Shown: positions 61,201-64,000, counted from the first letter of the stretch. The stretch is 64,000 bases of DNA from Chryseobacterium sp. c4a (GCF_009900745.1 NZ_WXVU01000008.1:124001-188000); one strand, 5' to 3'. Notes: a model not told the origin generated them from the letters alone. Made by a program: numbers and translations.

Positions 61201-64000
61201 CTTCTGTAAGTTCCGGTTTGTTCAGATATCCACGGGCAACGCCTATTCCTCCAATATAAAGCTCGCCTACAGCACCTACAGGAACCGGACGATAAAACTG
61301 ATCCAGAACATATACGCTTGTGTTATTGAGCGGACGACCAATGCAATTGATCTCCCGATTGGTATTGACAAGGGAAGTAATGGTAACTTCTGTAGGCCCA
61401 TAAGAGTTGACAAAGAGGAAGTTTCCTTTCTTCAGTTTGTTATAAAGATCTTCAGGCAAAGCTTCTCCTCCGGAATCTAATGTCCGTACACTTTCTACCG
61501 TTGTAACATCGATATTTTGCAATACGGAAGGGGTAAAAGGCAGATAGGTTACTTTATGATCCTTTAATTTTCTGATGTATTCTTCTTCATTCAGCATTTC
61601 CTGGTTGTCTATGAACAAGAGTTGACATCCGTTCAATAAACCTAAGAAAATCTGTTCTACCGAAGCATCAAATACATAGTTGGCAAACTGAAGAATGATT
61701 TCGGATTCATTCAGATCGTAGCGGGTGTAAAGATCACTCACCAGATTGATCACTCCTGTATGCTCTATCATTACTCCTTTAGGCATTCCTGTTGTTCCAC
61801 TGGTGTAGATTACATACGCCAGATCATCTGCCTGAGCTTGGGTAAACGGATTATCAATACTGCTGTTTTCAAGCTTTTTTATCAGTTTTTCATCATCTAA
61901 CAGCAGAATTTCTGCTGTTTCCGAGTGAATTTCATTGAATTTTGCGTCAGTGCTTTTCTCGGTGATCACTATTTTCGCTTGTGTATCCTGAAGAATATGT
62001 TCCATCCTATCTGTTGGATAGGTGGGATCCATAGGAACATACGCTGCTCCGGATTTTAATACCGCTAAAATGGCAATCAACATGTTCTCTGAACGCTCCA
62101 AACATAAAGGAACAAGATCATCCGGCTGAAGATTATAAGTATCGTTCAGATAGTTGGCAAGACGGTTTGCGCGTTCATTAAGCTCTTTATAGGATAAGGT
62201 TACATCCTGATATACCAATGCGATACGATCTGGTGTTTTAGCCACCTGAGCATCAAACATGCTTTGGATTGTTTTACCTGCTGGAAATTCAGTCCAGGTA
62301 TTATTCCAATCCAGGATTATTTTTTTCTGATCTTCTGAGGTGATATAAGACAGATTTTCAGAAGTCATTTCAGGATTTTTCAATAGCTGATTCAGAATGG
62401 TTTTCATTCCTTCAAGCAACTGGTTCATCATCCTGTTTTCAAACAGATGTCCTTCATAGCTTAGCACCAAAGAAACTTTTTCATCACGTTCAAAAGCGGT
62501 TACTCCCAACGGATAATCCAATCTTTCTATTGCATCCCTGAATACAAATCCTAATTCATTGTTATTTTCTCCCTGAGGCACAGGATAGTTTTCGTAGACA
62601 AATAAGCTGCTGAAAATCCTGCGCCCGTCACGCTGAAGATTTGCCAGATTAACATCGCTATGGCTATTAAGCTCGCTGATATTCTCCTGTATTTTTGCAA
62701 TATGATCTTTGATTTTACCTTCTTTATGGTTTACAATAAGCGGTAAAGTATTGATGTATAATCCTGCAGAAGATTCTATTCCATCCACAGGAAGGTTTCT
62801 TCCTGATATGGTAGTTCCTACTACAGTTACTTCAGAGTTGCTGTAGATTTTCAGCTGATTATGCCACAAATACTGCAGAACAGCATTCACAGTAAATCCA
62901 TTTGTCTGAGTAAATTCTTTTAATTGCTGATACTTCTCTCCTTCTATCAAAAATTCTACATCCTGATGGTCTTTAATATGTTTATAAATTCCCAGATCTG
63001 TATGTCTTTGACTTTCTTTTAACAGATTAGTCAGATCTTCCTGATCTTCAATCTGATCCATATAGCTTTTCCAGAAGCTGCTGCTGATCTCTTTATTCTC
63101 CTGAAGGTATTTCTGAGTATCTGTATATGCTGTATCTACAATAAGCTCAGGCTGGTGATCTTTGTTCAGTTGAAGATAAGCTTCATGCACACTGTTCAGA
63201 ATAACAGGCAGGCTCCATCCATCCAGGATTGCATGGTGGTTGCTTAACAAACAGCTATACTGGTTCTCTCCTCTTTTGAAAAGGTAAACCCTAAACAGAT
63301 TGCCTTTGGATAAATCGTGAATCTCAAAACGGTCTTTTTGTACGATTTCTTCAATCAGATTCTTCTGAGCCTCTTCATTGATTCCACTGATGTCCTGGTA
63401 TCTCCAATCCAGATTTCCTTTTTTATCAATAACCTGAACGATCTCTCCATTCCAGTTAAATCTTATTCTTAATGCAGGATAACGTTTTTGAGTAAACTCC
63501 CATGCTTTTTTCAGGTTTTCAGGACTGATTTCGGCAAAATAATCCCAAATCAATTGTACTCTATAGGCATCATCTGTTTCTCCCTGATTTAAAGCATGAT
63601 ATACAAACCCTTCCTGCAAACTATTAGCAAGATAAACACCTTCTATCTCACCATCTTTCTGAATATCTGCAAGTTGAACTTCTTCCACAATATAATCTAC
63701 ATCAGATGGAGTAAGGAAGCTTCTGTCGACTTGTAAAAGTTTGTCAACAATTTCTTCTATTTTTGTTTTAAATGATTCTGAGAACAGACTCATCTGGCCA
63801 TCCTTCAGATAACCAGAAACTTTAAATTGAAGTTTACCATCTATTACAGCTCCATTGATGCTGATACAATAGCTGTCTTTATTTTTATTTCCGATGCTTA
63901 AGCCACTGTCTTCTGCTGCAATAAACCAGCTTTTTTCTCCGGTTTCCTGATCCAGTTGTCCCAGATAATTGAAACTGATTTTAGGAAGTTCTCGTTCTGT
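30317..64000 (-). CDS. Giant nonribosomal peptide synthetase, 5' end outside window
   Basis: Cytosolic assembly line that links amino acids on carrier domains. The frame is open from the right edge to the stop at 30317: at least 11,227 residues, roughly 1.2 MDa. An in-frame Met at 63793 is not the start, because the 69 codons before it read on through KISFNYLGQLDQ, the end of an epimerization (E) domain. Order in the window: (E)-CAT-CAT-CATE-CAT-CATE-CAT-CATE-CAT-CAT-TE. All nine C domains keep HHxxxDG, all carrier domains keep their Ser, and all A domains keep the TSGTTG core and the NGKLD lysine. No starter module and no MbtH-type gene are seen. Confidence 0.97.
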   Translation of the reverse strand, partial: TERELPKISFNYLGQLDQETGEKSWFIAAEDSGLSIGNKNKDSYCISINGAVIDGKLQFKVSGYLKDGQMSLFSESFKTKIEEIVDKLLQVDRSFLTPSDVDYIVEEVQLADIQKDGEIEGVYLANSLQEGFVYHALNQGETDDAYRVQLIWDYFAEISPENLKKAWEFTQKRYPALRIRFNWNGEIVQVIDKKGNLDWRYQDISGINEEAQKNLIEEIVQKDRFEIHDLSKGNLFRVYLFKRGENQYSCLLSNHHAILDGWSLPVILNSVHEAYLQLNKDHQPELIVDTAYTDTQKYLQENKEISSSFWKSYMDQIEDQEDLTNLLKESQRHTDLGIYKHIKDHQDVEFLIEGEKYQQLKEFTQTNGFTVNAVLQYLWHNQLKIYSNSEVTVVGTTISGRNLPVDGIESSAGLYINTLPLIVNHKEGKIKDHIAKIQENISELNSHSDVNLANLQRDGRRIFSSLFVYENYPVPQGENNNELGFVFRDAIERLDYPLGVTAFERDEKVSLVLSYEGHLFENRMMNQLLEGMKTILNQLLKNPEMTSENLSYITSEDQKKIILDWNNTWTEFPAGKTIQSMFDAQVAKTPDRIALVYQDVTLSYKELNERANRLANYLNDTYNLQPDDLVPLCLERSENMLIAILAVLKSGAAYVPMDPTYPTDRMEHILQDTQAKIVITEKSTDAKFNEIHSETAEILLLDDEKLIKKLENSSIDNPFTQAQADDLAYVIYTSGTTGMPKGVMIEHTGVINLVSDLYTRYDLNESEIILQFANYVFDASVEQIFLGLLNGCQLLFIDNQEMLNEEEYIRKLKDHKVTYLPFTPSVLQNIDVTTVESVRTLDSGGEALPEDLYNKLKKGNFLFVNSYGPTEVTITSLVNTNREINCIGRPLNNTSVYVLDQFYRPVPVGAVGELYIGGIGVARGYLNKPELTEERFVHNPFQTEEQKIKGENSRIYKTGDLVRWLPDGNIDYIGRNDFQVKIRGFRIELGEIENRLLHYPGIRQGTVLVKENQAGLKYLVGYYVADEGIDTRLISKFMSETLPEYMIPAAFVHLTALPLTINGKLDRKQLPEPEFTENKEYTAPQNDLQKKLVEIYGEVLGLHAENISIHDDFFRLGGNSIMAIKLISKIKQNIDLQVNVAKIFSNKTVATLEKALMDDNNPTEQLSLKPIQVNTPEEYRLSFAQERLWFIEAYEKGSNAYNIPMAAVLDAKTDIDALCTALKTVVNRHEVLRSVIRTTEEGIGYQVVTDLLPEIKTTKISTREELDQRINQCANKVFSLDEEIPVHIELFVFENQTYISIVIHHIAFDGWSTDIFLNEVQTIYNNLVKGVSAELPTLKIQYKDFALWQRDYLTGTRLEQQIGYWKNQLEDFQNLDLPTDFRRPSQISYEGENLYFNLTKDQGEKLRNLSKDLGVSLYSVMLGGYYLMLSAYSGQDDIVVGSPIANRHHAGLEDIIGFFVNTLALREKIDPKQSLKDFILQVSKSVTEAQSHQDLPFEKLVDELGIEQDTSRHPVFQVMFGLQNETVLIKNDEALFYPFDGEQGYQVAKFDLTTMIDDNGENIHGMFNYAKAIFSRETIQNMIDSYLFLIDQIAETDDYEKIELSGLQFVSQENYKKVTESWNATRKEYPSEMTIHELFEHQVDKTPDHTALVYQNVKLSYKELNEKANRLANHLIETYHLQPDDLVPLCLERSENIVIAILAVLKAGAAYVPIDPSYPSDRIHHILKDTDAKIVLAEENTADKVEHSNVIALDEVIFKAILETADPNNPVTSIKSTDLAYVIYTSGTTGLPKGVMIEHRGVINLIKSMIKAHRLEEYQEVGCYSNYVFDAFVYEALPVICNGNTLWLYSNDLRTSVGELNDYINENKIEVSFIPPVLLREIVENGTSLKLIFAGGESFPVLDQNIEDIILVNEYGPTEGTVCSTLHHYKEDYNPLNIGGPIDNMSTYVLDQHLRIVPEGAIGELYISGAGIARGYLNRPELTEELFIINPFQTQEQRERGENDRLYKTGDLVRWLVNGELEYMGRNDFQVKIRGHRIELGEIENTLQQYPEIKQTVVLAKENQEGLKYLAGYYVSDTVIDSDVLSDHLSASLPEYMIPAVFVHLTSLPLTINGKLDRRALPEPEFTNGKEYTAPETDLQKKLSEVYAEVLGIPAEAISIHDDFFRLGGNSIMAIKLISKIKQSLGMQVAVATVFSHKTIASLSLVLADENNTAEQIIITPVTVNAPEEQRLSFAQERLWFIENYEGGSSAYNIPLVFRLDEKTDLQALCKALDAVVMRHEVLRSVIRMTDDGLGWQAVIDDIPVIHQEEVKTMAELEEKVSRIANTIFNLEQELPVNTHIFKLENDYYLSVVIHHIAFDGWSAGVFLKEVIHIYEAIKEEKAHDLPALKVQYKDFALWQRNYLTGERLDIQVNYWKNKLGGFQNLDLPSDFKRPAQMSYDGDSIYFRINEEQSQKLRELSKDLGVSVFSILLAGYYLMLSAYSGQDDIVIGSPIANRHHPGLEDIIGFFVNTLALRETIDQEQNVKDFIRQVAGSVTEAQSHQDLPFEKLVEELGVEKDTSRHPVFQVMFGLQSFGENLSENQSILYPFTGKVDYEVAKFDITTMIDDSDETIHGMFNYAQSVFSRETVNNMMNSYLFMLEQIADSKEQKDIKLSQFTLISQEQQQSVSKLWASETHYSDQNTIHGLFEAQVEKTPDHTAIVYQDVRLSYRELNERSNRLANYLITTYDLQPDDLVPLCLERSEDMLVAILGVLKAGAAYVPMDTSYPVERIKHILDDTGAKIVLAHNSSALSVKEACGETAAMLILNSPEVTETLGNSNISNPVTQVESHHMAYVIYTSGTTGMPKGVMQEHRNVARLFSATDHWYQFNDQDVWSLFHSYVFDFSVWEIWGALLYGGKLLVPSSEQTKDTNLFFSLCLKEGLTVLNQTPTAFYQFIDTALQREEQLTELRYVIFGGEALNLASLKPWYERYRSKPELINMYGITETTVHVTYKKLSVEDLNKASLIGENIPDQAMYILDAHLRAVPVGAVGELYVGGAGIARGYLNRPELTAERFIQNPFQTLEQKENGKNGILYKTGDLVRYLSDGELEYIGRNDFQVKIRGYRIELGEIENRLLEYPEVRQTVVLAKENKSGMKYLAGYYVSDAALDVEKIKVFLSEVLPEYMVPAAFVHLSLLPLTINGKLDRRQLPEPEFTGGKEYTAPENELQEKLCQIYGEVLGLDVSGIGIHDDFFRLGGDSIISIQLVSRIRQRLDTRISVKDVFASKTVQNISELIENKAKEEQTRVLTEQGQLTGALSFLPIQEWFFQLVEEGYIGDLNHWNQSFLIKVPELNKELLEQSVKLLIEKHDAFRIHYPKENGKYTQQYGINTISELKYLDVSGIQQGRLSDTLTEWQSQFEIEQGPLFQIGYITGYEDGSARIFFGLHHLIIDAVSWRIITEDLKNIYQTLEKGNTVEAPVKGSSYRQWIDAIKSYKFEDPESRETESSYWKTITDTVEESNNSLISISSSEYHYSSIMLGADYTEKLIREVHHVYHTQINDLLLSALASALSDLTGASAHAVLLEGHGREDVFGNMDITETVGWFTSMYPLLLKTGNDVKDTVILTKESLRSIPNNGIGYGSLVGYTERELPKISFNYLGQLDQEEGTGEKTWYIAGEDSGKSMGDKNRDNDIITVNGAIADGQLRFGISGYLSQEQLDFLTERFKEYIQRTVDELIIEKRNWLTPSDTGNIVGKEQLMQIQESGEVEGVYLANSLHEGFVYHALSQGDKDDAYRVQIVWDYLAEINPEMLKKAWSYTQEQLPTLRLRFEWSEEIVQVIDKKGILDWRYQDIQDITEEDQESLIAEMTQKDRFEVYDLAKGSLFRVYLFKRSGKRYTCLFSNHHAILDGWSMPVFLTMIHEAYLALIKGNALSPAPDTAYAEAQKFLQENKNRNGSFWKNYMGLLEDQENLNCLVKESQKHIDLAEYKHIVDHQAVKMLIVGEQYQKLKKFTSDNGLTVNAVLQFLWHKQLSLYSNSATTVVGTTVSGRSIPVDGIESSVGLYINTLPLIVNHEEGKAVDIIAEIQRRISELNTHSSVNLASLQQDGRRIFSSLFVYENYPVPNGEEDNELGTLGFVLKESVERLDYPLGIVAYENEDEVLLKIKYDSFLFENEMMEQLLKGMETVLEQLLKTSDIKSEDLFYLTSEQYQKITIDWNATEIAYPEAYTIHKLFEEQAERTPDNIALIFEDIQLSYEELNQKANRLAHYLIENYDLQPDDLVPLCLERSEHMLIAILAVLKTGAAYVPMDPTYPIDRIEHILQDTGARIILTQEEVEEKQGMSRITETILLNSKEIVDKLENSRAENPVTQVKSTNLAYVIYTSGTTGLPKGVMVEHKGVINLIEDLFIRYQLGNEEVILQFANYIFDASIQQMLLAILKGNSLLFIENQKILNEEAFIQTLNNHNVSYIHLTPTVLQSIDFTQVKNLRTLISGGEAMPADLFKKLSGRNFRLVNSYGPTEVTITSIVNPEGKNTNIGRPLNNTTVYVLNNHLHPVPVGAIGELYIGGEGMTRGYLNRPELTVERFIGNPFQTLEQKEKGNNGILYKTGDLVRYHANGELEYIGRNDFQVKIRGYRIELGEIENTLLQYSGIKRSVVLAKENNAGMKYLVGYYVSETSIESDKLTAFLSEALPEYMIPAAFVHLESLPVTINGKLDRRALPEPDFTGEKTYTAPENELQEKLCQIYGDVLGLNASGIGIHDDFFRLGGNSIMAIKLISNIKKVLDIRVSVTVVFAHKTVASLADALAGENINEQDAIVPIKVSSPEEQRLSFAQERLWFIENYEGGSNAYNIPMAVRLDAKVNIPKLCKALETIIMRHEVLRSIIRSTDEGKGYQIVMNEIPEIHTHHVYSKEELDKVINSASAKIFRLDEEYPIAINLFRLESDHYLTVVIHHIAFDGWSTDIFLRELQTVYDALVNNQEYELPELKIQYKDFALWQRSYLSGERLESQVGYWKRKLDDYQTLNLPTDYKRPAQVSYEGDTIDFIIDPKVAANLRNTSKKLGISLYSVMLSGYYLMLSAYSGQDDILVGSPIANRHHEGLEDIIGFFVNTFALREKIDPEQNLKDFILQISASVTEAQSHQDLPFEKLVEELGVEKDMSRHPVFQVMFGLQSSGGNADNKDALFHPFEGQTDYQVAKFDLTAMIDDGEETIKGFFNYAKAIFSKETITNMINSYVYLLDQVFGTDDINLESIRLGNLHLVSPEENKNITEEWNATETAYPSDKTIHELFENQVERTPDHIAVVYKDVKLSYQELNERSNRLANHLISVYNLQPDEIIPLCLDRSENMLIAILAVLKSGAAYVPMDPSYPVDRIEHILQDTGARLILGQESTLEKLKNAAIYVISLDEVTFKATLETESINNPVTKTQPDNLAYVIFTSGTTGLPKGVMVEHRNVSNLIQQEAREFGLLENGVQKNCLWYANYVFDAHVWELYPSITHGHTIYILEKELQTDLSALKDYIEENSIKIATIPPVLLTRDSILPLEKLVVAGDVTNPQVMAMYKEHGVDLINAYGPTETTVCATLHHYNEDENPVNIGGPIGNMTAYVLDTHHRIVPVGAVGELYVGGSGIARGYLNRPDLTEERFIVNPFQTLDQKTKGENGRLYKTGDLVRWLSHGELEYIGRNDFQVKIRGYRIELGEIENQLLGYPGISQVAVLAKENNAGLKYLASYYVSETEIDQSLLSEYLSEYLPEYMVPSVFVHLTSLPLTINGKLDKKALPEPEFTGSKNYIAPETELEKQLIAVYSEVLGINAETISIHDDFFRLGGDSIISIQLVGRIKQRLDIRINVKEVFSSRTPAVLAKLIEEKKSAIQIELLTEQGILTGNVPFLPIQEWFFSQIESGYLPDFNHWNQSFLLNVPELNKEIFEQSIDLLIEKHDVFRMQYPKENGLYSQQYGDEKAAAKISYLDVSSINSEDLSEIFTGWQKQFDLEKGALYHIAYITGYEDHTARIFFAFHHLIIDVVSWRIITEDLKNIYQSLEKGEKYQIKKGSSYRQWTEAIKGYKSENSEARDLELSYWNSITKTVNPTNSALEALSVQEQNHDILALDKEYTEKLIRGSHHVYQTQINDLLLSALAAALGDLTGNIHNAVLLESHGREEVFGNLDITETVGWFTSMYPLLLETGEEVNDTVVLTKEALRSIPNNGIGYGSLVGYTDQELPKVSFNYLGQLDQEENSGEKTWFIAAEDSGISIGESNRGGYLIGINGAVVDGELRFRISAHLTQEKVTQFAQNFKNQMVTIIDELSKKTRSFLTPSDVDHIISAKQLFSLQESSEIEGVYLANSLQEGFVYHALSQGDKDDAYRIQLTWDYLAEINIDKIKEAWSHTQQQFPALRLRFDWSEEIVQVIDKESPLDWRYQDITGMNEEEQEELIKELTHKDRFEVYDLSKSGLFRVYLFKRSEKHYTCLFSNHHAVLDGWSMPIILKRIHDIYLSLIKDHQSEWITDEAYINTQKYLQQHKDASRSFWKDYIATLEDREDLSSLIKDSQRHIDLGTYRQIKEHSLTTMTIADEQYQQLKRFTTENGFTVNAVLQYLWHNQLKIYSGVETTVVGTTVSGRSLPVDGIESSAGLFINTLPLIVQHKEGLVTDVISEIQHRSSELNTHSDMSLAELNQDSNRMFSSLFVYENYPVPEAGEDSNEVGFVFKGGVEKLDYPLGIMAFEHGDSVIMKINYEGALFEQKTMENLTEGMKSILAQVLENWKITSGELSYLPKEQFELMQTWNATETTYPSDKTIHELFEEQVARTPDHIALVYKDVKLSYQELNERSNRLANHLTAKYKLQPDELVPLFLDRSENMLIAILAVLKSGAAYVPMDPSYPTDRIEHILQDTGARLILGQESTSGKLKNHAVDVISLDEVTFKATLETESTNNPVTNTQPDNLAYVIFTSGTTGLPKGVMIEHRSVANLIHQEAKEFGLTGNKRKNCLWYANYVFDAHVWELYPSITHGHTLYILEKELQTDLFSLKDYIEANKISVATIPPVLLIREYILPLEKLVVAGDVTNPQVMAAYKEYGVDLINAYGPTETTVCATLHHYNEDENPVNIGGPIGNMTTYVLDKYRRIVPVGAVGELYVGGAGIARGYLNRPELTEERFIINPFQTEDQKAKGENERLYRTGDLVRWLSNGGLEYIGRNDFQVKIRGYRIELGEIENKLLDYPEISKVAVLGKENKAGLKYLVGYYVSENEIEASLLSEFLLESLPEYMVPGVFVHLTSLPVTINGKLDKRALPEAEFTGSKNYTVPETELEKQLVIIYSEVLGISPEAISIHDDFFRLGGNSIMAVKLISKIRQNLDLQVNVGMVFNNKTVASLSSILVHENHDENGINIVPVKVNSPEEQRLSFAQERLWFIESYEGGSSAYNIPIITRLDENIQLNLFEESLRRVIMRHDILRSMIRTTDNGIGYQIVTDLIPEIKTTEVNSEGELENAVNKCVNKVFNLDEEIPVEINVFRLSGQAYLSIVVHHIAFDGWSIDVFLKEVASVYYALVDGKEPELSPVKVQYKDFALWQRDYLSGERLDNQIGYWKNKLDDFQNLELPSDFKRPSQISYEGENLYFNLNTEQGQKLRALSQKLGVSLYSVMLGGYYLMLSAYSGQDDIVVGSPIANRHHAGLEDIIGFFVNTLALREKVDPAQNISDFILQVSKSVNEAQSHQDLPFEKLVDELGVEQDTSRHPVFQVMFGLQSIDGEVKANKNEALFHPFAGEVDYKAAKFDLTTMIDDDGENIRIMFNFAKALFKEETITRMANSYQLLLDQMIETNPDQTSIRDLSLISEEETQQIITKWNATQEDYPSEMTIHKVFEYQAEKNPDTIAVVYKDFKLSYRELNERSNRLANHLIHKYQLQPDDLVPLCLERSENMLIAILAVLKAGAAYVPMDPSYPADRIGHILEDTQAKLAIAQGSTIDKLQNIDVISLDEVTLKAILETEVTNNPVTEVHAGNLAYVIYTSGTTGLPKGVMIEHKGVINLIRSMIKAHRLEEYQEVGCYSNYVFDAFVYEAFPVLCNGNSLWLYSNELRTSVNELNDYIKNNAIEVSFIPPVLLREIVENGTSLQLIFAGGESFPALDKNIENITLVNEYGPTEGTVCVTLHEYKEDKNPLNIGGAIANTTLYVLDAQYRPVPVGAVGELFIGGAGIARGYLNRPELTEERFMVNPFQTSEQKEKDENSRLYRTGDLVRWLPNGELEYRGRNDFQVKIRGHRIELGEIENTLLQLEGIRQTAVLAKENKSGVKYLAAYYVSDSEIDTHQLSEYVSESLPEYMVPSAFVHLTELPLTINGKLDRRALPEPEFTGGKEYVAAETELQAGLCQIYGEVLGLDPDKISIHDDFFRLGGDSIISIQLVGKIRQQLEVRVSVKEVFTARTVTSLSQLIEDKKQGSEASILTEQGIPTGEVPLLPVQEWFFEQKESGYLAAFNHWNQAFIINVPKLDQNLFERAIDLLLAKHDAFRLGYTGHTQEYKSGENAPAINYLNASGLKPEELADIFTEWQSHFDIEKGSLYQIGYIDGYQDGSARIFFAFHHLIIDAVSWRVLTEDLKNIYQTLEKGENYQIQKGSSYRQWVEAIRNYKKEKPESRDQETTYWNHIADIVEESNSIVSKLITEEYHHGHLQLDKEATGTLIRGVHHVYHTQINDLLLSALSQALTQVTGNERHAILLEGHGREEVFSQLDITETMGWFTTMYPVQLETGKSSKDTVILTKESLRSIPNNGIGYGSLVGYTNRELPKISFNYLGQLDKEEVSGEKTWFIAAEDTGAGVDPANRDSHFVSINGAVVDGQLRFGISGYLPAEKITLLAESFKQNLESIIKNLSEENRSYLTASDVDHVVEKAQLSTIQEKGEIEDVYLANSLQEGFVYHALNQGETDDAYRVQLMWEYQAKIDTEKLKNSWKLTQAQYPSLRVRFDWNGEIVQVIDKEGKLDWRYQDISTLSEEAQEELIKEITHNDRFEGYDLTKGNLFRVYLFKRNEEYYSCLFSNHHAILDGWSMPVMMNSVHEAYLSQLNNEEYILSVDHAYAASQKYLQINKKAGRSFWDQYMTLLEDQEDLKSLVKEDQRQIDLGTYRHIKDHQKVTLLISGDRYHNLKDFTKAHGLTVNAVLQYLWHSQLKLYSGLQTTVVGTTVSGRSLPVDGIESSAGLYINTLPLIVNHEDGRIIDRIMEIQNRISDLNTHSDINLAELHQEGRRIFSSLFVYENYPVPKGEGSNELGFVFKDSVEKLDYPLGIMASEQGESVLLKLNYEGVLFENKTMMQLMDGMEIILNQLLDNPEMTSDALSYISESQWQQMLAWNDTQLAYPSDKTIHSLFEDQVLKTPDNIALVYEDLKISYLELNERANRLANYLIRVYDIQPDDLIPLCLERSENMMIGVLAVLKAGAAYVPMDTSYPVDRIEYILSDTKAKIILAQESTAEKLQDMNVDVVSLNNTSFKQIVEKEDHSNPVTAIQPDNLAYVIYTSGTTGLPKGVMVEHTSVVNRIVWMNDTYPLVPTDNILQKTPYTFDVSVWELFWAHFYGACIVFARPEGHKDPEYLAEVIQKANVTVLHFVPSMLSAFEETLDIKEELQSMVKSLRYIFCSGEALTLKQVQDARRLMNHAEIHNLYGPTEATVDVLYYDCNDPAIQNVLIGQPIANTAVYVLDKFLHPVPIGGVGELYIGGVGVARGYLKRPELTEERFVKNPFQTDQEKKEKYNGTLYKTGDLVRWVSGGNIEYLGRNDFQVKVRGFRIELGEIENALVKHSDIRQVAVLAKENNAGVKYLVAYYVSDSELNDEQLSEFLSATLPEYMVPGIFVHLKTLPVTLNGKLDRKQLPEPELKGSREYTASTNELQENLCQIYGEVLGINPKSISIHDDFFRMGGNSIMAIKLISKIRLTLDMQANVAMIFNHKTVASLSVALMGNTGEDQITILPSKVDSLEEQRLSFAQERLWFIESYEGGSSAYNIPMTVTLGTKTDIWALCKALETVIQRHEVLRTFILTTENGVGYQVVTDLLPEIKTIAAESREELEELVNRSAHKVFRLEEEIPVAINIFTLQNISYLSVVIHHIAFDGWSTDIFLKEVAEAYHAIAGGEQPQLSELKIQYKDFALWQRNYLTGERLDNQINYWKTKLDDYQSLDLPVDFHRPAEISYEGDTIRFNIPEETALGLKDISKNLGVSLYNVMLSGYYLTLSTYSGQGDIIVGSPIANRHYAGLEDLIGFFVNTLALREKIDPQQNIKDFILQVSKSVTDAQAHQDLPFEKLVEELGVEQDTSRHPVFQVMFGLQTSNGGDAVAQEEEPVFLPFDGDVDYQAAKFDLTTMINESPEGIQMSFNYATSLFKKETINRIAETYQYLLSQIVQLGKFDADGLTIGEISLLSETENRQITEIWNDNRKAYQDKNTIHQQFESQVAKTPDEIALVYQEVKLSYKELNERANQLSNYLIKEYQLQPDDLVPLCLERSEDMLMAILAVLKAGAAYVPMDPSYPADRINHILKDTGAEVILIQEEVREKFSEVPLEVNLVSLNDKGIIDKLAAADNHNPVTHATSENLAYVIYTSGTTGLPKGVMIEHKGVINLIDAMKEAHQLEKYKNVGVYSNYVFDAFVYETFPSLCNGNTLWLYSNELRTSVNELNDYIKANTIEVSFIPPVLLREIVDNGTSLQLIHAGGESFPILNKNIENITLINEYGPTEGTVCATLHDYKVDKNPLNIGKAIVNTTLYVLDAQYRPVPTGAVGELYIGGAGIARGYLNRPELTEERFMVNPYQTKDQKDRGENNRLYRTGDLVRRLANGDLEYMGRNDFQVKIRGHRIELGEIENTLLQYPGIRQVAVLVKEDKGNMKHLVGYYVSDPVIDPHQISEFLMKSLPEYMVPNVFVHLTALPLTINGKLDRKQLPEPEFIGISEYAAPENELQRQIAAIYGEVLAVDSASISIHDDFFRLGGNSIMAIKLISRIQQILDVKVKIVDVFKERTISKLAALIGKYGKEYRTVSILNAVNNNPNIFFIHPGNGGSEVYQSLAEQLKTNYDCYGVDSYNLYHEEKIDNLHQLAGYYLDHITQIQKETQQEEYILLGWSLGGTIALEIASQLEKQGCQKIKVYLLDTIFYASDQKLESFLSFPSDEELSSKLEVPVDHSHFIATKSFMSAEFTIAREHISDTLSFTKVVLLKAMLGGEGFDESFNNYMMDCTYNNVDSIIGDQKLLSVYPIEAAHQFMLEKEEEIINIINQTVGK
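34240..37405 (-). other. NRPS module 8 (C-A-T), serine
   Basis: DCL-type C domain (HHAILDG) following the E domain of module 7. The A domain (about 36060 to 34505) has pocket code DVWHFSLVDK, a standard Ser code. Carrier Ser codon 34355-34357, in FRMGGNSI (Met instead of Leu). No E domain, so L-Ser is expected; its hydroxyl, or that of Thr, could serve for ring closure. Confidence 0.9.
37450..41940 (-). other. NRPS module 7 (C-A-T-E), code DAYFIAEVCK, D-configured
   Basis: LCL-type C domain with HHIAFDG. The A domain (about 40550 to 39050) has the same code as modules 2 and 9. Carrier Ser codon 38900-38902, LGGDSI. The E domain (about 38775 to 37450) has HHLIIDAVSW and FNYLGQ, so this residue should be D. 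Confidence 0.88.
41945..45070 (-). other. NRPS module 6 (C-A-T), phenylalanine
   Basis: DCL-type C domain (HHAVLDG). The A domain (about 43725 to 42205) has the same code DAWTVAAVCK as module 5 and is very similar to it across its whole length, including the IFTSGTTG variant. Carrier Ser codon 42056-42058, LGGNSI. No E domain, so L-Phe is expected. Confidence 0.9.
45130..49630 (-). other. NRPS module 5 (C-A-T-E), D-phenylalanine
   Basis: LCL-type C domain with HHIAFDG. The A domain (about 48250 to 46720) has pocket code DAWTVAAVCK, a well-known Phe code, and VIFTSGTTG where other modules have VIYTSGTTG. Carrier Ser codon 46577-46579, LGGDSI. The E domain (about 46440 to 45130) has HHLIIDVVSW and FNYLGQ. 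The product residue should be D-Phe. Confidence 0.9.
49635..52770 (-). other. NRPS module 4 (C-A-T), unusual code DAQHIGSITK
   Basis: DCL-type C domain (GVYLANSLHEGF, HHAILDG), as expected after the E domain of module 3. The A domain (about 51415 to 49895) has pocket code DAQHIGSITK, with the same GSIT end as module 1. I know no firm assignment. The carrier Ser codon is at 49751-49753, in LGGNSI. Confidence 0.85.
52830..57365 (-). other. NRPS module 3 (C-A-T-E), D-threonine
   Basis: LCL-type C domain with HHIAFDG. The A domain (about 55990 to 54425) has pocket code DFWNIGMVHK, the standard Thr code, and MYGITET in place of the usual YGPTE, as common for Thr. Carrier Ser codon 54278-54280 lies in LGGDSI, the form that precedes E domains. 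The E domain (about 54130 to 52830) has HHLIIDAVSW at about 53699-53719 and FNYLGQ. D-Thr or D-allo-Thr is expected. Confidence 0.9.
57370..60520 (-). other. NRPS module 2 (C-A-T), unassigned code DAYFIAEVCK
   Basis: The C domain has RLSFAQERLWF and HHIAFDG (LCL type). The A domain runs from about 59140 to 57650, with pocket code DAYFIAEVCK, also found in modules 7 and 9. I cannot assign it with confidence; the pocket looks hydrophobic or aromatic. The carrier Ser codon is at 57488-57490, in LGGNSI. Confidence 0.85.
60525..63650 (-). other. NRPS module 1 (C-A-T), substrate unclear, perhaps cationic
   Basis: The C domain starts with GVYLANSLQEGF and has HHAILDG, the type that follows an E domain (DCL). 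The A domain runs from about 62310 to 60785. The eight core pocket positions I read are D A E P D G S I, then T and the invariant Lys. I know no exact match. Acidic residues at the third and fifth positions would suit a basic side chain, which is a weak inference. The carrier Ser codon is at 60641-60643, in LGGNSI (no E domain follows). Confidence 0.85.
63720..64000 (-). other. NRPS upstream module: end of an epimerization domain
   Basis: The visible part reads KISFNYLGQLDQ, then WFIAAEDSG and INGAVIDGKLQF, as in the three complete E domains downstream. The residue joined before module 1 should therefore be D. This fits the DCL-type C domain that follows. Confidence 0.9.

Noticed and set aside
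30468..61480. Many short plus-strand reading frames across the NRPS region
   Set aside because: They are antisense to a continuous, well-conserved coding frame and show no domain, signal or start-site support.
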